From Pleomorphomonas sp. (GTDB lineage Bacteria; Pseudomonadota; Alphaproteobacteria; Rhizobiales; Pleomorphomonadaceae), in assembly GCA_030603685.1 (NCBI GenBank), contig JAUVXG010000009.1, forward strand, positions 1 to 53,526: 53,526 nt of DNA, read 5' to 3'. Under the pieces are notes generated by a model that did not search any database, had not been told where the DNA came from, and saw only the letters and a list, made by a program, of their open reading frames with translations. Both the position numbers and the translations under genes were made by a program. Numbering within the stretch: the stretch's first letter is position 1; every line of letters begins with the position of its first letter. This document shows, piece after piece, positions 8,331-17,662 of the stretch.

Positions 8331-9086
8331 ATGGCGGACCGGCCGATCAGTGTCACCATGCCGGACGACGGCCGGATCATTCGCGGTCTCGTCAGCGATG
8401 GCGATGGCCCGACGATCGTCTGGCTCGGCGGCTTCCGCTCCGACATGACCGGCGCCAAGGCCGAGGCTGTTTCGGCCTGGGGGCGCAAACACGGCCGCAA
8501 GGTGGTGCGCTTCGACTATTCGGGCCACGGCGGTTCGGATGGCTCCTTCGAGGACGGTCGGATCGGCCGATGGTTCGGTGAAGCGAAGGCGATGGTCGCC
8601 GCTGAGGCCGGTCCTGAGTTCATTCTCGTCGGCTCGTCCATGGGCGGTTGGATGGCGTTGCTGCTCGCCCGAGAGCAACCCGTCGGTCTCAAGGGTGTGG
8701 TTCTCGTCGCCCCGGCTCCCGACTTCACCGAAAAACTGTTCTATCCGGCGTTGCCTCCAGAGGCGCGCGCCTGCATCGATGCCGGTGAGACCATCGAGCT
8801 TCCCGGCGAGTATGGCAGCCCGGCCTATCGCCTGACGGCGGATTTTTTCCGTGATGGCGCCAGGCACAACCTTCTTGATGCGCCGCTCCGCCTCGGCGTG
8901 CCGGTCATCATCATCCAGGGTATGGCCGACACCTCGGTGCCGCATGCTCATGCGAGGCGCATCGTCGACCGTCTCGTCGACGATGATGTGGTGCTGACGC
9001 TGGTGAAAGACGGCGATCATCGGCTGTCGCGACCGTCCGACATCGCTCTCATCCTCGACGCCGTCGGCCGCGTGACCGAGGAGTGA
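8331..9086 (+). CDS. alpha/beta hydrolase (ABHD10-like)
   Basis: The 251-residue cytoplasmic hydrolase has the nucleophile elbow GSSMG at 101–105 (Ser103), the oxyanion segment WLGGFRSDM near 31–39, FDYSGHGGSDG at 61–71, an acid in GMADTSVPHAHA and the catalytic His in DGDHRLS near the C-terminus. The fold and motif spacing match the alpha/beta hydrolases related to mammalian ABHD10 (thioesterase/esterase). The substrate is unknown. The ATG at 8331 follows GAGGAGCGGAGAG; the frame is open upstream but nothing there looks like this family. No signal peptide is visible. Confidence 0.88.
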   Translation: MADRPISVTMPDDGRIIRGLVSDGDGPTIVWLGGFRSDMTGAKAEAVSAWGRKHGRKVVRFDYSGHGGSDGSFEDGRIGRWFGEAKAMVAAEAGPEFILVGSSMGGWMALLLAREQPVGLKGVVLVAPAPDFTEKLFYPALPPEARACIDAGETIELPGEYGSPAYRLTADFFRDGARHNLLDAPLRLGVPVIIIQGMADTSVPHAHARRIVDRLVDDDVVLTLVKDGDHRLSRPSDIALILDAVGRVTEE

Positions 9087-9224
9087 CGCTGAAATCCGCG
9101 CCAATACGCGTTTTTTCCAGCATGATCCCGAGGGTTTTTTGCGACTAAAGGATTACCACGCGGCTCTCGCGTGATAGAAGGCCGCCATGGCAACGGTGTT
9201 CTCCCCTGAACCGCGAGGTCGGAC

Positions 9225-10037
9225 ATGTCGGACATGAAGCTCGTTGTGGTTGGCGCCGGCGGACGCATGGGGCGTACGCTGGTACGCATCATCTCCGAGA
9301 CAGCGGGTGTTGCGGTCCACGCGGCCATCGAGCGGGAAGGCAGTCCGCTGATCGGAGAGGATGCCGGCGCGTTGGCGGGCATCGGCGAGATCGGCGTTCC
9401 CTTGACGACGGACCCGCTGGCCGCGGTGGTCGGTGCCGAAGGCATTCTCGATTTCACGAGCCCGGCCTCCACGATCGAGTTCGCTGAACTGGCGGCCCAG
9501 GCGCGCATCGTCCACGTCATCGGCACCACCGGCTGCTCGACGGACGACGACGCGAAGATCGACGCCGCCGCCCGTCATGCGACCGTGGTCAAATCCGGCA
9601 ACATGAGCGTCGGCGTCAACCTGCTCGCCGTGCTGGTCGAGCGGGCCGCCCGGACTCTCGGTCCGGACTTCGACATCGAAATCCTGGAAATGCACCATCG
9701 CCACAAGGTAGACGCGCCGTCCGGCACGGCGCTTCTGCTCGGCGAAGCCGCCGCGCGCGGCCGCGACATCAAGCTCGACGACTATGCCGTTCGCTCTCGT
9801 GACGGCTACACCGGTCCGCGCCCGCAAGGCGCCATCGGCTTTGCCACGCTGCGCGGTGGCTCGGTCGTCGGAGAGCACACCGTCTACCTCGCCGGTGCCG
9901 GCGAGCGGCTGGAGCTGAGGCACGTGGCCGAAGATCGGGTGCAGTTTGCCAAGGGGGCGGTCCGTGCCGCGCTCTGGGCGCGCGGCCGAAAGCCGGGCCG
10001 CTACGACATGGCCGATGTTCTCGGCCTCAAGGATTGA
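9225..10037 (+). CDS. dapB: 4-hydroxy-tetrahydrodipicolinate reductase
   Basis: The 270-residue enzyme reduces (hydroxy)tetrahydrodipicolinate with NAD(P)H in the lysine and meso-DAP pathway, which also feeds peptidoglycan. The Rossmann motif [13 protein letters not shown] is at the N-terminus. The middle holds [12 protein letters not shown] and GTTGCS, and the substrate-binding and catalytic signature [19 protein letters not shown] follows with the catalytic His pair. The ATG at 9225 follows CGAGGTC; a second ATG four codons later is possible. gpmA follows on the same strand after 106 bp. Confidence 0.97.
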   Translation: MSDMKLVVVGAGGRMGRTLVRIISETAGVAVHAAIEREGSPLIGEDAGALAGIGEIGVPLTTDPLAAVVGAEGILDFTSPASTIEFAELAAQARIVHVIGTTGCSTDDDAKIDAAARHATVVKSGNMSVGVNLLAVLVERAARTLGPDFDIEILEMHHRHKVDAPSGTALLLGEAAARGRDIKLDDYAVRSRDGYTGPRPQGAIGFATLRGGSVVGEHTVYLAGAGERLELRHVAEDRVQFAKGAVRAALWARGRKPGRYDMADVLGLKD

Positions 10038-10143
10038 CCAATCCCGTCCCCGCTTCCTGGGGGAGGCGAGGCCGGCTGCAGAAAGATCCGGGACCGACGG
10101 TCGGTTCCGGCACGCAACGAAGCGATCAACTGGAGAAAAGCCC

Positions 10144-10764
10144 ATGAGCCGCATTCTGGTCCTCGTCCGCCACGGCCAGTCCGAGTGGAACCTGCTCAAC
10201 CTGTTCACCGGCTGGAAGGATCCCGACCTCACCGCCCAGGGCGTCAAGGAAGCCACCGCTGCCGGCACCCGCCTCAAGGCGCTCGGCTACAAGTACGACA
10301 TCGCCTACACGTCGGCTCTGACGCGCGCCCAGCACACGCTGCGCCTGATCCTCGGCGAAGTCGGCCAGCCCGACCTCGAGACCATTCGCGACCAGGCCCT
10401 CAACGAGCGCGACTACGGCGAACTGACCGGCCTCAACAAGGACGACGCCCGCGCCAAGTGGGGCGAGGAGCAGGTGCACATTTGGCGCCGTTCGTTCGAC
10501 GTTCCGCCTCCGGGCGGCGAGAGCCTGAAGAACACCGCCGAGCGCACGCTGCCCTATTTCAACGCCGAGATCCTGCCGCGCGTCCTGAAGGGCGAGAACG
10601 TTCTGGTCGCCGCCCACGGCAACTCGCTGCGCTCGATCATCATGGACCTTGAGAAGCTCTCCGGTGACGAGATCGTCGCTCGCGAGCTGAACACCGGCGA
10701 GCCGATCGTCTACGAGCTCAACGAAGACGGTTCGATCAAGTCGAAGAAGGTTCTGGCGGCCTGA
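10144..10764 (+). CDS. gpmA: 2,3-bisphosphoglycerate-dependent phosphoglycerate mutase
   Basis: The 206-residue glycolytic enzyme interconverts 3- and 2-phosphoglycerate. It begins [16 protein letters not shown], with the phosphohistidine in RHG at residues 9–11. [27 protein letters not shown] and the second catalytic His in [16 protein letters not shown] follow. The ATG at 10144 was chosen because the family starts at this point and GGAGAAAAG precedes it; the frame is open upstream without family similarity. Its length fits the short alphaproteobacterial form. A terminator follows. Confidence 0.97.
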   Translation: MSRILVLVRHGQSEWNLLNLFTGWKDPDLTAQGVKEATAAGTRLKALGYKYDIAYTSALTRAQHTLRLILGEVGQPDLETIRDQALNERDYGELTGLNKDDARAKWGEEQVHIWRRSFDVPPPGGESLKNTAERTLPYFNAEILPRVLKGENVLVAAHGNSLRSIIMDLEKLSGDEIVARELNTGEPIVYELNEDGSIKSKKVLAA

Positions 10765-10787
10765 TTCCCGCCCATCTGCAAAGGAAG

Positions 10788-10824
10788 GCGCCGCGGTGGT
10801 TCCCCATCGCGGCGCTTTCTTTTT
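10788..10824 (+). terminator. Rho-independent terminator after gpmA
   Basis: The stem GCGCCGCG (10788–10795) pairs with CGCGGCGC (10808–10815) across a 12-nt loop and is followed by TTTCTTTTT. It lies 24 bp past the gpmA stop. Confidence 0.88.
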
Positions 10825-10846
10825 ACTTGAGCCGTAAAGCGGACGA

Positions 10847-11812
10847 TCAGCCTCTTTCCACTTCGGCGCCGCCGAGCCGACGCGCCAGGCCGGTTTCCCA
10901 GCCGAGAATGGCCTTCTTGCGTGTGAGGCCCCAATGATAGCCGCAGAGGTCGCCTTCACGTCCGAGCACGCGGTGGCACGGCACGACGAAGGATAGGGGG
11001 TTTCGCCCAACGGCCGAGCCGACGGCCCGCGCCGCATTCGGATTGCCGATGTGGCGGGCGATGTCCGAGTAGGTCGTCGCCTTGCCGAGCGGAATTCGCA
11101 GCAGCGTCTCCCAGACCCTGACTTCGAAGTCGGAGCCGATGAACACCAGCCGGATCGGCCGGTCCTGCGACCACACCGTGGGATCGAACACCTGACGCGC
11201 ATAAGGCGCGGTGGTCACTTCATCCTGAACGTAGGTGGCGGCCGGCCAGCGAGCCGACATGTCGCGGAAGGCTTTCTGCTCCTCGCCGGGGTCGGCGAAG
11301 GCGATGCCGGCAAGTCCCCTGTCGGTGGCCATGACAAGAGCCGTTCCGAAGGGCGAAGAGTGGAAGCCGTAGGCGATGGTGACGCCGGCTCCCCGCGCCT
11401 TGTAGGCCCCCGGGCTCATCGCTTCGTGCGTGACGAAGAGATCGTGCAGGCGGCCCGGACCGGACAGGCCGACCTCGTAGGCGGTGTCGAGGATCGACGA
11501 CGACTGGTCGAGCATTCGTCGTGCCTCGTCGAGCGTCAGCGCCTGAACGAAGGCCTTCGGCGTCAGGCCGGCCCAGCGCGTGAACAGGCGATGCAGATGG
11601 CCGGCATCGGTGCCGACGGCGGCGGCGATCGTCTCAAGTTCCGGCTGGTCGCGCCAGCGCTCGGAAATGAATCGAATGGTATCCCGCACGAGAACATAAT
11701 CGCTGTGCTCGCGATCGAGGGATACCTCGCCCGCCATGCGCAGCCCTTCGTGCAGCCAGCTCGCCGACATCGGCGGGCAGGTGAGGTTGTCGGTCAGCGT
11801 AATGGCGTCCAT
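10847..11812 (-). CDS. AraC-type HTH / methylated-DNA–protein-cysteine methyltransferase fusion (Ada-like)
   Basis: The 321-residue protein carries an AraC HTH domain (~40–138; ERWRDQPELETIAAAVG, then AFVQALTLDEARRML and YEVGLSGPGRLHDLF) joined to an O6-alkylguanine methyltransferase (~145–310). The acceptor motif is VVPCHRVLG, with Cys279, preceded by GKATTYSDIARHIGNPNAARAVG. The zinc-cysteine phosphotriester domain that activates E. coli Ada is absent from the N-terminus, so it cannot sense DNA methylation in the classical Ada way. Direct repair of O6-methylguanine is the safe inference; a role as regulator is less certain. I prefer the ATG at 11812 because GGAGG lies 5 nt before it; the ATG at 11824 has no such site. 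Confidence 0.9.
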   Translation of the reverse strand: MDAITLTDNLTCPPMSASWLHEGLRMAGEVSLDREHSDYVLVRDTIRFISERWRDQPELETIAAAVGTDAGHLHRLFTRWAGLTPKAFVQALTLDEARRMLDQSSSILDTAYEVGLSGPGRLHDLFVTHEAMSPGAYKARGAGVTIAYGFHSSPFGTALVMATDRGLAGIAFADPGEEQKAFRDMSARWPAATYVQDEVTTAPYARQVFDPTVWSQDRPIRLVFIGSDFEVRVWETLLRIPLGKATTYSDIARHIGNPNAARAVGSAVGRNPLSFVVPCHRVLGREGDLCGYHWGLTRKKAILGWETGLARRLGGAEVERG

Positions 11813-12001
11813 CGCGTCCTCCATCAAAGGGTGCGATGCAAAGTTAGGGAGGGGTAGGCGACACAACCACCCGATTCTCGCACGTCGGAGGAAAAAGAGC
11901 AAAAAAACGATCCCGACGGCTGGAAAGCGACGCTGCTGACGCCGTCAGGCACCAAATCCGGCTATAGAAGGCGGCATAGCGCCTTGCCCGGAGTATTGCC
12001 C

Positions 12002-12706
12002 GTGCCGAGAAAGCCTGCCGCCGCGTCCGAAGACATCGACAAGCCCATTCCGCCGACCCGTCCCTTGAGTCCGTCGGAAATCGAAGAGCTCTTCGCCACC
12101 TTCCAGGCGGCCAACCCCGAACCGAAGGGCGAGCTCCACGCCGTCAACCCCTACACGCTCCTGGTCGCGGTGACGCTGTCCGCCCAGACCACCGACGCCG
12201 GCGTCAACAAGGCGACGCGGCCGCTGTTCGAGGCGGTCGATACGCCCGCAAAGATGCTGGAGTTCGGAGAAGACCGCCTTCGGGAGGCCATCAAGACCAT
12301 CGGCCTCTATCGCAACAAGGCGAAGAATGTCATCGCGCTGTCCGAGATCCTCGTCCGAGAGCACGGCGGCGAAGTTCCGCGCGACCGAGCCGCGCTGGAA
12401 GCCTTGCCGGGCGTGGGTCGGAAGACGGCCAATGTCGTCCTCAACATCGCCTTCGGCGAGCCGACCATCGCGGTAGATACGCATGTCTTCCGCGTTTCCA
12501 ACCGGCTCGGCCTCGCGCCGGGGCGCACCCCGATCGAGGTCGAGCTCGGCCTCGAACGGCGCGTGCCGAAGACCTATCTCCTGCACGCCCATCATTGGCT
12601 GATCCTGCATGGCCGCTACGTCTGCAAGGCCCGGCGGCCGGAATGCGAACGGTGCATCGTTGCCGACCTCTGCCGAAGCCCGGAAAAGCGCCTGCCGATG
12701 ATGTGA
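12002..12706 (+). CDS. nth: endonuclease III
   Basis: The 234-residue bifunctional DNA glycosylase/AP lyase removes oxidised pyrimidines. The helix-hairpin-helix LPGVGRKTANVVLN spans 135–148 and contains catalytic Lys141. Asp159 lies in VDTHVFRVSNRLG. The [4Fe-4S] loop has the exact C-x6-C-x2-C-x5-C spacing (Cys208, 215, 218, 224). A ~20-residue Pro/Ala-rich N-terminal extension precedes the core. The GTG at 12002 follows GGAG at 8 nt; a TTG at 11984 is a weaker alternative. It is divergent from the Ada-like repair gene, with 189 bp between them, so two DNA-repair genes share a promoter region. Confidence 0.96.
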   Translation: MPRKPAAASEDIDKPIPPTRPLSPSEIEELFATFQAANPEPKGELHAVNPYTLLVAVTLSAQTTDAGVNKATRPLFEAVDTPAKMLEFGEDRLREAIKTIGLYRNKAKNVIALSEILVREHGGEVPRDRAALEALPGVGRKTANVVLNIAFGEPTIAVDTHVFRVSNRLGLAPGRTPIEVELGLERRVPKTYLLHAHHWLILHGRYVCKARRPECERCIVADLCRSPEKRLPMM

Positions 12707-12729
12707 CTTTTCGGACGCTCGAAACGCAA

Positions 12730-12761
12730 AGCCCCGCCGTTGCCAGCGGGGCTCCGTTTTT
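12730..12761. terminator. terminator between nth and the nitroreductase gene
   Basis: AGCCCCGC (12730–12737) pairs with GCGGGGCT (12746–12753) across an 8-nt loop. On the plus strand it is followed by CCGTTTTT, so it terminates nth. It sits between convergent genes and may also act on the minus strand. Confidence 0.8.
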
Positions 12762-12777
12762 ACCGACTCGAAAGCGG

Positions 12778-13371
12778 TCAGGCGATGCGGGCGTATTCGT
12801 CGAAGGCAAGGCGCGGCAGGCGCGGGAACAGCGACGACTTGTCGCCGTAGCCGAGGTTGACGACCAGGAAGGTCTTGATGCGGCTGTTGGGGAAGAAGGC
12901 GGCGTCGATGGCGGCGGCGTCGAAGCCGGCCATCGGGCCGACGTCGAGACCCAGCGCCCGCGCGGCCGTCGTCAGGTAGCCGACCTGCAGCGAGGCCGAG
13001 CGCAGCGCCGAGAACTGCAGCCGCTCGTCCGGCGAACCGGCGTACCAGGACCGGGCGTCGGCGTGCGGAAAGGTCTTGGGCAGGTTCTCGTAAAAGTCGA
13101 GATCGTAGCCGGCAATGACGGACACCGGCGCGGTTTTCGTCTTGGCCTGGTTGCCGGGCGCCATGGCGGCCAGCAGCTTTTCCTTGGCCTCGGGCGATTT
13201 CACGAAGACGAAGCGGCCGGGCAGGGTGTTGGCCTCGGTGGGGCCGAGACTGGTGAGTTCGGCCAGCGTCTTCAGCGTTTCGTCGGCAACCGGCTTGTCG
13301 AGGAAGCCGTTGTAGGAGCGACCGTCGCGGAACAGGCGGTCAAGGGTATCGTCGGCAAGGAGAGCGGACAT
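12778..13371 (-). CDS. rutE: RutE/HadB-like NADH-flavin nitroreductase (probable malonic semialdehyde reductase)
   Basis: The 197-residue protein matches the E. coli RutE pattern along its length: LFRDGRSYNGFLDKPV, SLGPTEANTLPGRFVFV, DLDFYENLPKTFPHADARSW, RALGLDVGPMAGFD and LVVNLGYGD with a C-terminal LPRLAFDE. RutE reduces malonic semialdehyde to 3-hydroxypropionate in pyrimidine catabolism, and relatives reduce other nitro or quinone compounds. No other rut gene is adjacent, so the physiological substrate is uncertain. The ATG at 13371 follows AAAGG. Interestingly, a cytosine deaminase gene lies elsewhere in the window (49.5 kb), but the two are far apart. Confidence 0.85.
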   Translation of the reverse strand: MSALLADDTLDRLFRDGRSYNGFLDKPVADETLKTLAELTSLGPTEANTLPGRFVFVKSPEAKEKLLAAMAPGNQAKTKTAPVSVIAGYDLDFYENLPKTFPHADARSWYAGSPDERLQFSALRSASLQVGYLTTAARALGLDVGPMAGFDAAAIDAAFFPNSRIKTFLVVNLGYGDKSSLFPRLPRLAFDEYARIA

Positions 13372-13566
13372 TGGAAAGCCTTTCGGTAGAGAAGCGATTT
13401 CGCTCCCGACTTAGGCTCCACCGACTGGTCGGCATAGTCAGCGATCGACTGACAAATTGTTCGATAAAAGTGATCGATCGAGGAAATCTGCGGCAGATTG
13501 CCCTCTCATCACGAGCTTCTCACGGCATCTTGAAGGCGGTCTGGAGACGATACTCTGGAAATGGCA

Positions 13567-13591
13567 ACGCCGCCGGCGGGACCGGCGGCGT
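13567..13591 (-). terminator. GC-rich hairpin downstream of the Nfu gene
   Basis: A perfect 10-bp stem (ACGCCGCCGG at 13567–13576 with 13582–13591) encloses 5 nt. It lies 26 bp after the Nfu gene's stop on the minus strand. There is no U tract, so it may be a weak terminator or an mRNA-protecting hairpin. Confidence 0.45.
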
Positions 13592-13617
13592 CTGAAGGCT
13601 GCTTGATGGACGACCGA

Positions 13618-14172
13618 TCAGGCGACGGCGCGAACCTCGCGCACGTCCGGCAGGAAGTGACGCAGGAGGTTCTGGATGCCATTCCGGAGCGTCGCCGTCG
13701 ACGACGGGCAGCCGGCGCAGGCGCCGCGCATGTTGAGATAGACGATGCCGTCCTTGTAGGCGCGGAAGGTGATGTCTCCGCCGTCGGCTGCCACGGCCGG
13801 ACGCACGCGCGTGTCGAGAAGTTCCTTGATCGATGACACCGTCTCGGCGTCGGCCGGATCGAAGTCCTCGGCTCCGGCCATCGTCTCGGTGGTCGTCAGG
13901 ATCGGCGCCCCGGACATGACGTGTTCCATGATGACGCCGAGCACCGCCGGCTTCAGGTGCGCCCAATCCTCGTCCCGGCTGGTCACCGTAATGAAGTCCG
14001 CGCCGAAGAACACGCCGGTCACGCCGGCGATTTCGAACAGGGCGGCGGCGAGCGGTGAGACCGTCGCCTGTTCGGGGGTCAGGAACTCGCGCGGGCTGCC
14101 TTCGAGGACGACCCGTCCGGGCAGGAACTTGAGCGTTGCCGGATTGGGCGTGGACTCGGTCTGAATGAACAT
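13618..14172 (-). CDS. Nfu-type Fe–S cluster scaffold protein (NifU C-terminal domain)
   Basis: The 184-residue protein has an Nfu N-terminal domain (~1–88; MFIQTESTPNPATLKFLPG) and a NifU C-terminal domain (~108–180) with the cluster-ligand motif CAGC (Cys152, Cys155) after VAADGGDITF. It resembles mitochondrial NFU1 and alphaproteobacterial Nfu proteins, which deliver [4Fe-4S] clusters to client enzymes. The ATG at 14172 was chosen because the family begins MFIQTE and GAGGAG precedes it. It lies downstream of a universal stress protein gene on the same strand, an arrangement common in Rhizobiales. Confidence 0.94.
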   Translation of the reverse strand: MFIQTESTPNPATLKFLPGRVVLEGSPREFLTPEQATVSPLAAALFEIAGVTGVFFGADFITVTSRDEDWAHLKPAVLGVIMEHVMSGAPILTTTETMAGAEDFDPADAETVSSIKELLDTRVRPAVAADGGDITFRAYKDGIVYLNMRGACAGCPSSTATLRNGIQNLLRHFLPDVREVRAVA

Positions 14173-14291
14173 CGTATGGGGCTCCTCAGGCTCGCCTGAT
14201 TGGAACATGTCTAAACTTGATCTTTAGAGGATAGTTCCGACTTTGCAAATGAACAATCGGTGAACCTGCGGACATAAAACGATCAGGCAGG

Positions 14292-14789
14292 TCAGGCGAC
14301 GGCGGCGATGTCGTCGTCGCTCATGTCCCCGGGCACGATGGTTACCGGAATGGGAAACGGCGGCCCCGAGCGACCGGCGACCGAGGTCACCAGCGGTCCC
14401 GGCCCCTCGCTGCCGATACCGGCTGCAAGAACCAGGATGGCGATGTCGCGATCCTCCTCGATGAGGCGGTGGATCGCTTCGGCCGCCTGTCCCTCGCGAA
14501 TGACGAGCTCGGCCTCGATGTCGGCGGCGAAGGCATGCACGCGTTCGGCGGTGGCGGCAAGGCGCTGGCGGGCCTCGTCCATCGCCTCGGCCCGCATCAT
14601 TTCCTCGACACCCCGCCAGTGCTGAAAGTCGCCCGGCGGAATGACATAGAGCAGTACGAGACCTCCCGCCGTATGCCGGGCGCGCGTGGCCGCATAGACC
14701 AGCGCCCGGTCGCATTCGGGCGTGTCGTCGATAACGCAGAGGAACTTGCGGCGGTGGCCCTCTTCGCGGGCAAGGCGGCGTGAAACCAT
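14292..14789 (-). CDS. universal stress protein (UspA family)
   Basis: The 165-residue single-domain Usp protein reads KFLCVIDDTPECDRALVYAA at its start, then GLVLLYVIPPGDFQHW, and LVIREGQAAEAIHRLIEEDRD in the middle, which is the Usp alpha/beta pattern. A Gly-rich stretch (GIGSEGPGP) lies where ATP-binding Usp proteins have their G-x2-G-x9-G(S/T) loop, but the match is imperfect, so nucleotide binding is uncertain. It is cytoplasmic and its partner is unknown. It lies between trpS and the Nfu gene on the same strand. Confidence 0.88.
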   Translation of the reverse strand: MVSRRLAREEGHRRKFLCVIDDTPECDRALVYAATRARHTAGGLVLLYVIPPGDFQHWRGVEEMMRAEAMDEARQRLAATAERVHAFAADIEAELVIREGQAAEAIHRLIEEDRDIAILVLAAGIGSEGPGPLVTSVAGRSGPPFPIPVTIVPGDMSDDDIAAVA

Positions 14790-14804
14790 GATGACAAATT
14801 AGCA

Positions 14805-14838
14805 GAAGGCCGGCGGCGGACAAGCCGCGCCGGCCTTC
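14805..14838 (-). terminator. hairpin terminator after trpS
   Basis: A perfect 11-bp stem (GAAGGCCGGCG at 14805–14815 pairing with 14828–14838) has a 12-nt loop. It lies 22 bp past the trpS stop. The following minus-strand sequence is only moderately U-rich (TGCTAATTT), so termination may be partial. Confidence 0.6.
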
Positions 14839-14860
14839 AAGTTTTCGCGCGTCGAGCGCT

Positions 14861-15913
14861 TCAGCGCCGCTTGCGGCTCTGGATGAAGCCGACGATGTCG
14901 CGCACGTCGTCCATCACCTTGCCGGCGATGGCGCCGGCCCGCTCCGAGCCGTCGGCGAGAACGGCATCGATGTGGTCGGGCTCGGCCATCAAGGCCTTCA
15001 TCTTGTCGTTGATCGGCGACAGGACGGACACGGCGAGATCGGCCAGCGCCGGCTTGAAGGCGGAGAACTGCGAACCGCCATGGTCCTTCAGCACCGCTTC
15101 CCTCGTCGTGCCGGCCAGCGCGGCGTAGATGGTGACGAGATTGTCGGCGTCCGGCCGCTCCTTGAGGCCTTCGACCTCCGACGGCAACGGTTCCGGATCG
15201 GTGCGCGCCTTGCGGATCTTCTGGGCGATGGCGTCGCGGTCGTCGGTCAGGTTGATGCGCGAATAGTCCGACGGGTCGGACTTCGACATCTTCTTGGTGC
15301 CGTCACGAAGCGACATGACGCGCGGCGCCGGTCCCTGCGTCAGCGGTTCGGGCAGCGGGAAATAGCCATCCTCGGCGCTGTGGCCCTGGGCGACGATCGA
15401 GGTCGCGAAGTCGTTGTTGAACTTCGTCGCGATGTCGCGGGTGAGCTCCAGGTGCTGCTTCTGGTCTTCTCCGACCGGCACGTGCGTCGCCCGGTAGACG
15501 AGAATGTCGGCCGCCATCAGGCTCGGATAGGCGAACAGGCCCACCGACACGTTCTCGCGGTCCTTGCCGGCCTTCTCCTTGAACTGTGTCATGCGGTTGA
15601 GCCAGCCCATGCGGGCGACGCAGTTGAACACCCAGGCGAGTTCCGCATGCTCGGGCACCTGGCTCTGATTGAAGACGATATGAGTCTTCGGATCGATGCC
15701 GGCGGCGAGAAAGGCGGCGGTCACTTCGCGAATCTGGCGACGCAGCTCGAAGGGATCCTGCCACACGGTGATGGCATGCTCGTCGACGACGCAATAGATG
15801 CAGTCGTGCGTCGATTGCATTTCAACGAAGCGCTTGATGGCGCCGAGATAATTGCCGAGATGAAGATTGCCGGTCGGTTGAACGCCGGAAAAGACCAGAG
15901 GCTTGAAGGGCAT
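14861..15913 (-). CDS. trpS: tryptophanyl-tRNA synthetase
   Basis: The 350-residue class I synthetase has the HIGH-like motif as GNLHLGN near residue 15–21 after FSGVQPT, and the KMSKS loop intact ([14 protein letters not shown], near 210). The length and the [17 protein letters not shown] stretch are typical. It charges tRNA-Trp. It starts with ATG at 15913, 165 bp downstream of the murJ stop. It is the third gene of the glnD–murJ–trpS run. Confidence 0.97.
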   Translation of the reverse strand: MPFKPLVFSGVQPTGNLHLGNYLGAIKRFVEMQSTHDCIYCVVDEHAITVWQDPFELRRQIREVTAAFLAAGIDPKTHIVFNQSQVPEHAELAWVFNCVARMGWLNRMTQFKEKAGKDRENVSVGLFAYPSLMAADILVYRATHVPVGEDQKQHLELTRDIATKFNNDFATSIVAQGHSAEDGYFPLPEPLTQGPAPRVMSLRDGTKKMSKSDPSDYSRINLTDDRDAIAQKIRKARTDPEPLPSEVEGLKERPDADNLVTIYAALAGTTREAVLKDHGGSQFSAFKPALADLAVSVLSPINDKMKALMAEPDHIDAVLADGSERAGAIAGKVMDDVRDIVGFIQSRKRR

Positions 15914-16078
15914 CGGTTTGGACCCGAGGATAGAGTTTCACGCGCGCCGGTGGTGAAACCGGGCGACGGACTTATGGACCCGCCATGCGGTCACCGCAAG
16001 GCGCTACAACAGGGCCGACGAACAAATGCGGTGGGTCATGTCTGAATGCCGGGGAGGACGCCGTCAGCGGCGATGCGT

Positions 16079-17647
16079 TCAGCCGGTCTTGCCGCGGGCG
16101 GCAATCGCCTTGACATACCGGCGGACATCGACGGCACCGGTCAGCACGGTCGCCAACCCGTAGACGACCATCCCGAAGGCGCAGAGACCGAGAAGCCAGA
16201 GGATCTGGATCACTTCGCGCCCGCTGTGGAGATGCGCGTCCACGAGGCCTTCGCCCAGGAGCAGTGCGGCTCCCATCACGAGGCTGGCAACGGCGAGCAG
16301 TACGAGACGGCGGAAGAGCAGGGCGTCGGCCCGGAAGTGACCGCGCCGGTGGAGTTCGATGACCAGCATCAGCGCATTGACCCAGGCGGCGAGCGAGGTC
16401 GCCGCGGCAATCCCGACGTGGCCGATGAACGGGAACAGCGCCAGCGAGGCCGCTACGTTGACCGCCACCGATATGCCGCCCTGTATGGTGGGCGTGCGGG
16501 TGTCTTCGCGCGCATAGAAGGACGGCTGGAACACCTTGATGGCGACGAAGGCCGGCAGCCCCGCAGCGAAGGCGATGAGCGCGTCGGCGGTCGCCACAGT
16601 GTCGGCGGTGGTGAAGGCGCCGCGTTCGAACAGCACGCGCATGATGGAGTAGGGAATGGCACAAAGCGCGACGGTGGCCGGCAGCGTCAGCGCCATGGCG
16701 AACTCCAGCGCCCGATTCTGTGTGTGGAAGATGCTCTCGGCATTCTCCGTCCGGACGCGGCGGGTGAGGTCCGGCAGGAGCACGACGCCGATGGCGACGC
16801 CGATCACCCCGAGCGGAAGCTGGTAGATGCGATCGGCAAAATAGAGCCAGGACACGGCGCTCGCCTGCATCGAGGCGATGATTGTGCCGACCACGATATT
16901 GATCTGGGTGATGCCGCCGGAGATCACGCCGGGGATTCCGAGCTTCACGAAGCGGCGGACATTGTCGTTGTAGCGCGGCCGCTTGAGCGACATCGGAAAG
17001 CCGATCCACCACAGCGAGCCACCGACGGCGATCAGTTGCGCAAAGCCGGAGATGCAGACGGCCCAGGAGAGCGCGTACGCGGCGTCCGGCGTGCCGGCCC
17101 AGCCCTCCCACCAGATGAGGACAAGGGCGGCGACCAGGACGACGTTGAGCAGCGACGGCGCAAAGGCGGCGACCGCGAAACGCCCGAAGGATTGCAGCAT
17201 GCCGGCCGCCATGGCCGTCAGCGACATGCAGGCGAGATAAGGGAACATCACCCGCGTCATGAACTCGGCGGCTGAGAACTTCTGCGGGTCGTCGATGAAG
17301 CCCGGCGCCAGCACGCCGACGAGCCAGGGGGCGCCAACCTCGGCCAGCGCCGTGACGATGACCAGCGCCAGCAGGAAGACGGCCAGGATGTCCTCGGCCA
17401 GCGCCCGCGCCGACGTCTTGCCACCTTCGGTGAGCGCACGGGCGAACAGCGGCACGAAGGCGGAAGAGAAGGCGCCTTCGGCAAAGAGACGACGGAACAG
17501 GTTGGGCAGGCGGAATGCCACGAAGAAGGCGTCGGCGATCGGGCCGGAGCCCAGCATGTTGGCCATGAACACGTCGCGGATGAAGCCGAGCAACCGCGAG
17601 GACAGCGTGGCGCCGCCCACGGTCACGAAGTTTTTGACCAGACTCAT
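16079..17647 (-). CDS. murJ: lipid II flippase MurJ
   Basis: The 522-residue inner-membrane protein has about 14 hydrophobic segments, as expected for MurJ. The start is characteristic: MSLVKNFVTVGGATLSSRLLGFIRDVFMA in family terms, with the charged RDVFMA motif kept. GAFSSAFVPLFAR, FYAREDTRTPT and a long first half of Arg-containing membrane helices also fit. It moves undecaprenyl-linked peptidoglycan precursors across the inner membrane. The ATG follows GAGGAAGG. It starts 15 bp after the glnD stop, so the two are co-transcribed, a pairing typical of the Rhizobiales. Confidence 0.96.
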   Translation of the reverse strand: MSLVKNFVTVGGATLSSRLLGFIRDVFMANMLGSGPIADAFFVAFRLPNLFRRLFAEGAFSSAFVPLFARALTEGGKTSARALAEDILAVFLLALVIVTALAEVGAPWLVGVLAPGFIDDPQKFSAAEFMTRVMFPYLACMSLTAMAAGMLQSFGRFAVAAFAPSLLNVVLVAALVLIWWEGWAGTPDAAYALSWAVCISGFAQLIAVGGSLWWIGFPMSLKRPRYNDNVRRFVKLGIPGVISGGITQINIVVGTIIASMQASAVSWLYFADRIYQLPLGVIGVAIGVVLLPDLTRRVRTENAESIFHTQNRALEFAMALTLPATVALCAIPYSIMRVLFERGAFTTADTVATADALIAFAAGLPAFVAIKVFQPSFYAREDTRTPTIQGGISVAVNVAASLALFPFIGHVGIAAATSLAAWVNALMLVIELHRRGHFRADALLFRRLVLLAVASLVMGAALLLGEGLVDAHLHSGREVIQILWLLGLCAFGMVVYGLATVLTGAVDVRRYVKAIAARGKTG

Positions 17648-17662
17648 GACCGGTTGCCTTCC

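Noticed and set aside
7911-9104. 397-codon minus-strand frame across infC upstream region and the hydrolase gene
   Set aside because: It is antisense to the hydrolase with its intact catalytic motifs, and its product lacks any recognisable domain.
16046-17275. 409-codon plus-strand frame over murJ
   Set aside because: Antisense shadow of the strongly supported murJ; highly charged, low-complexity product.
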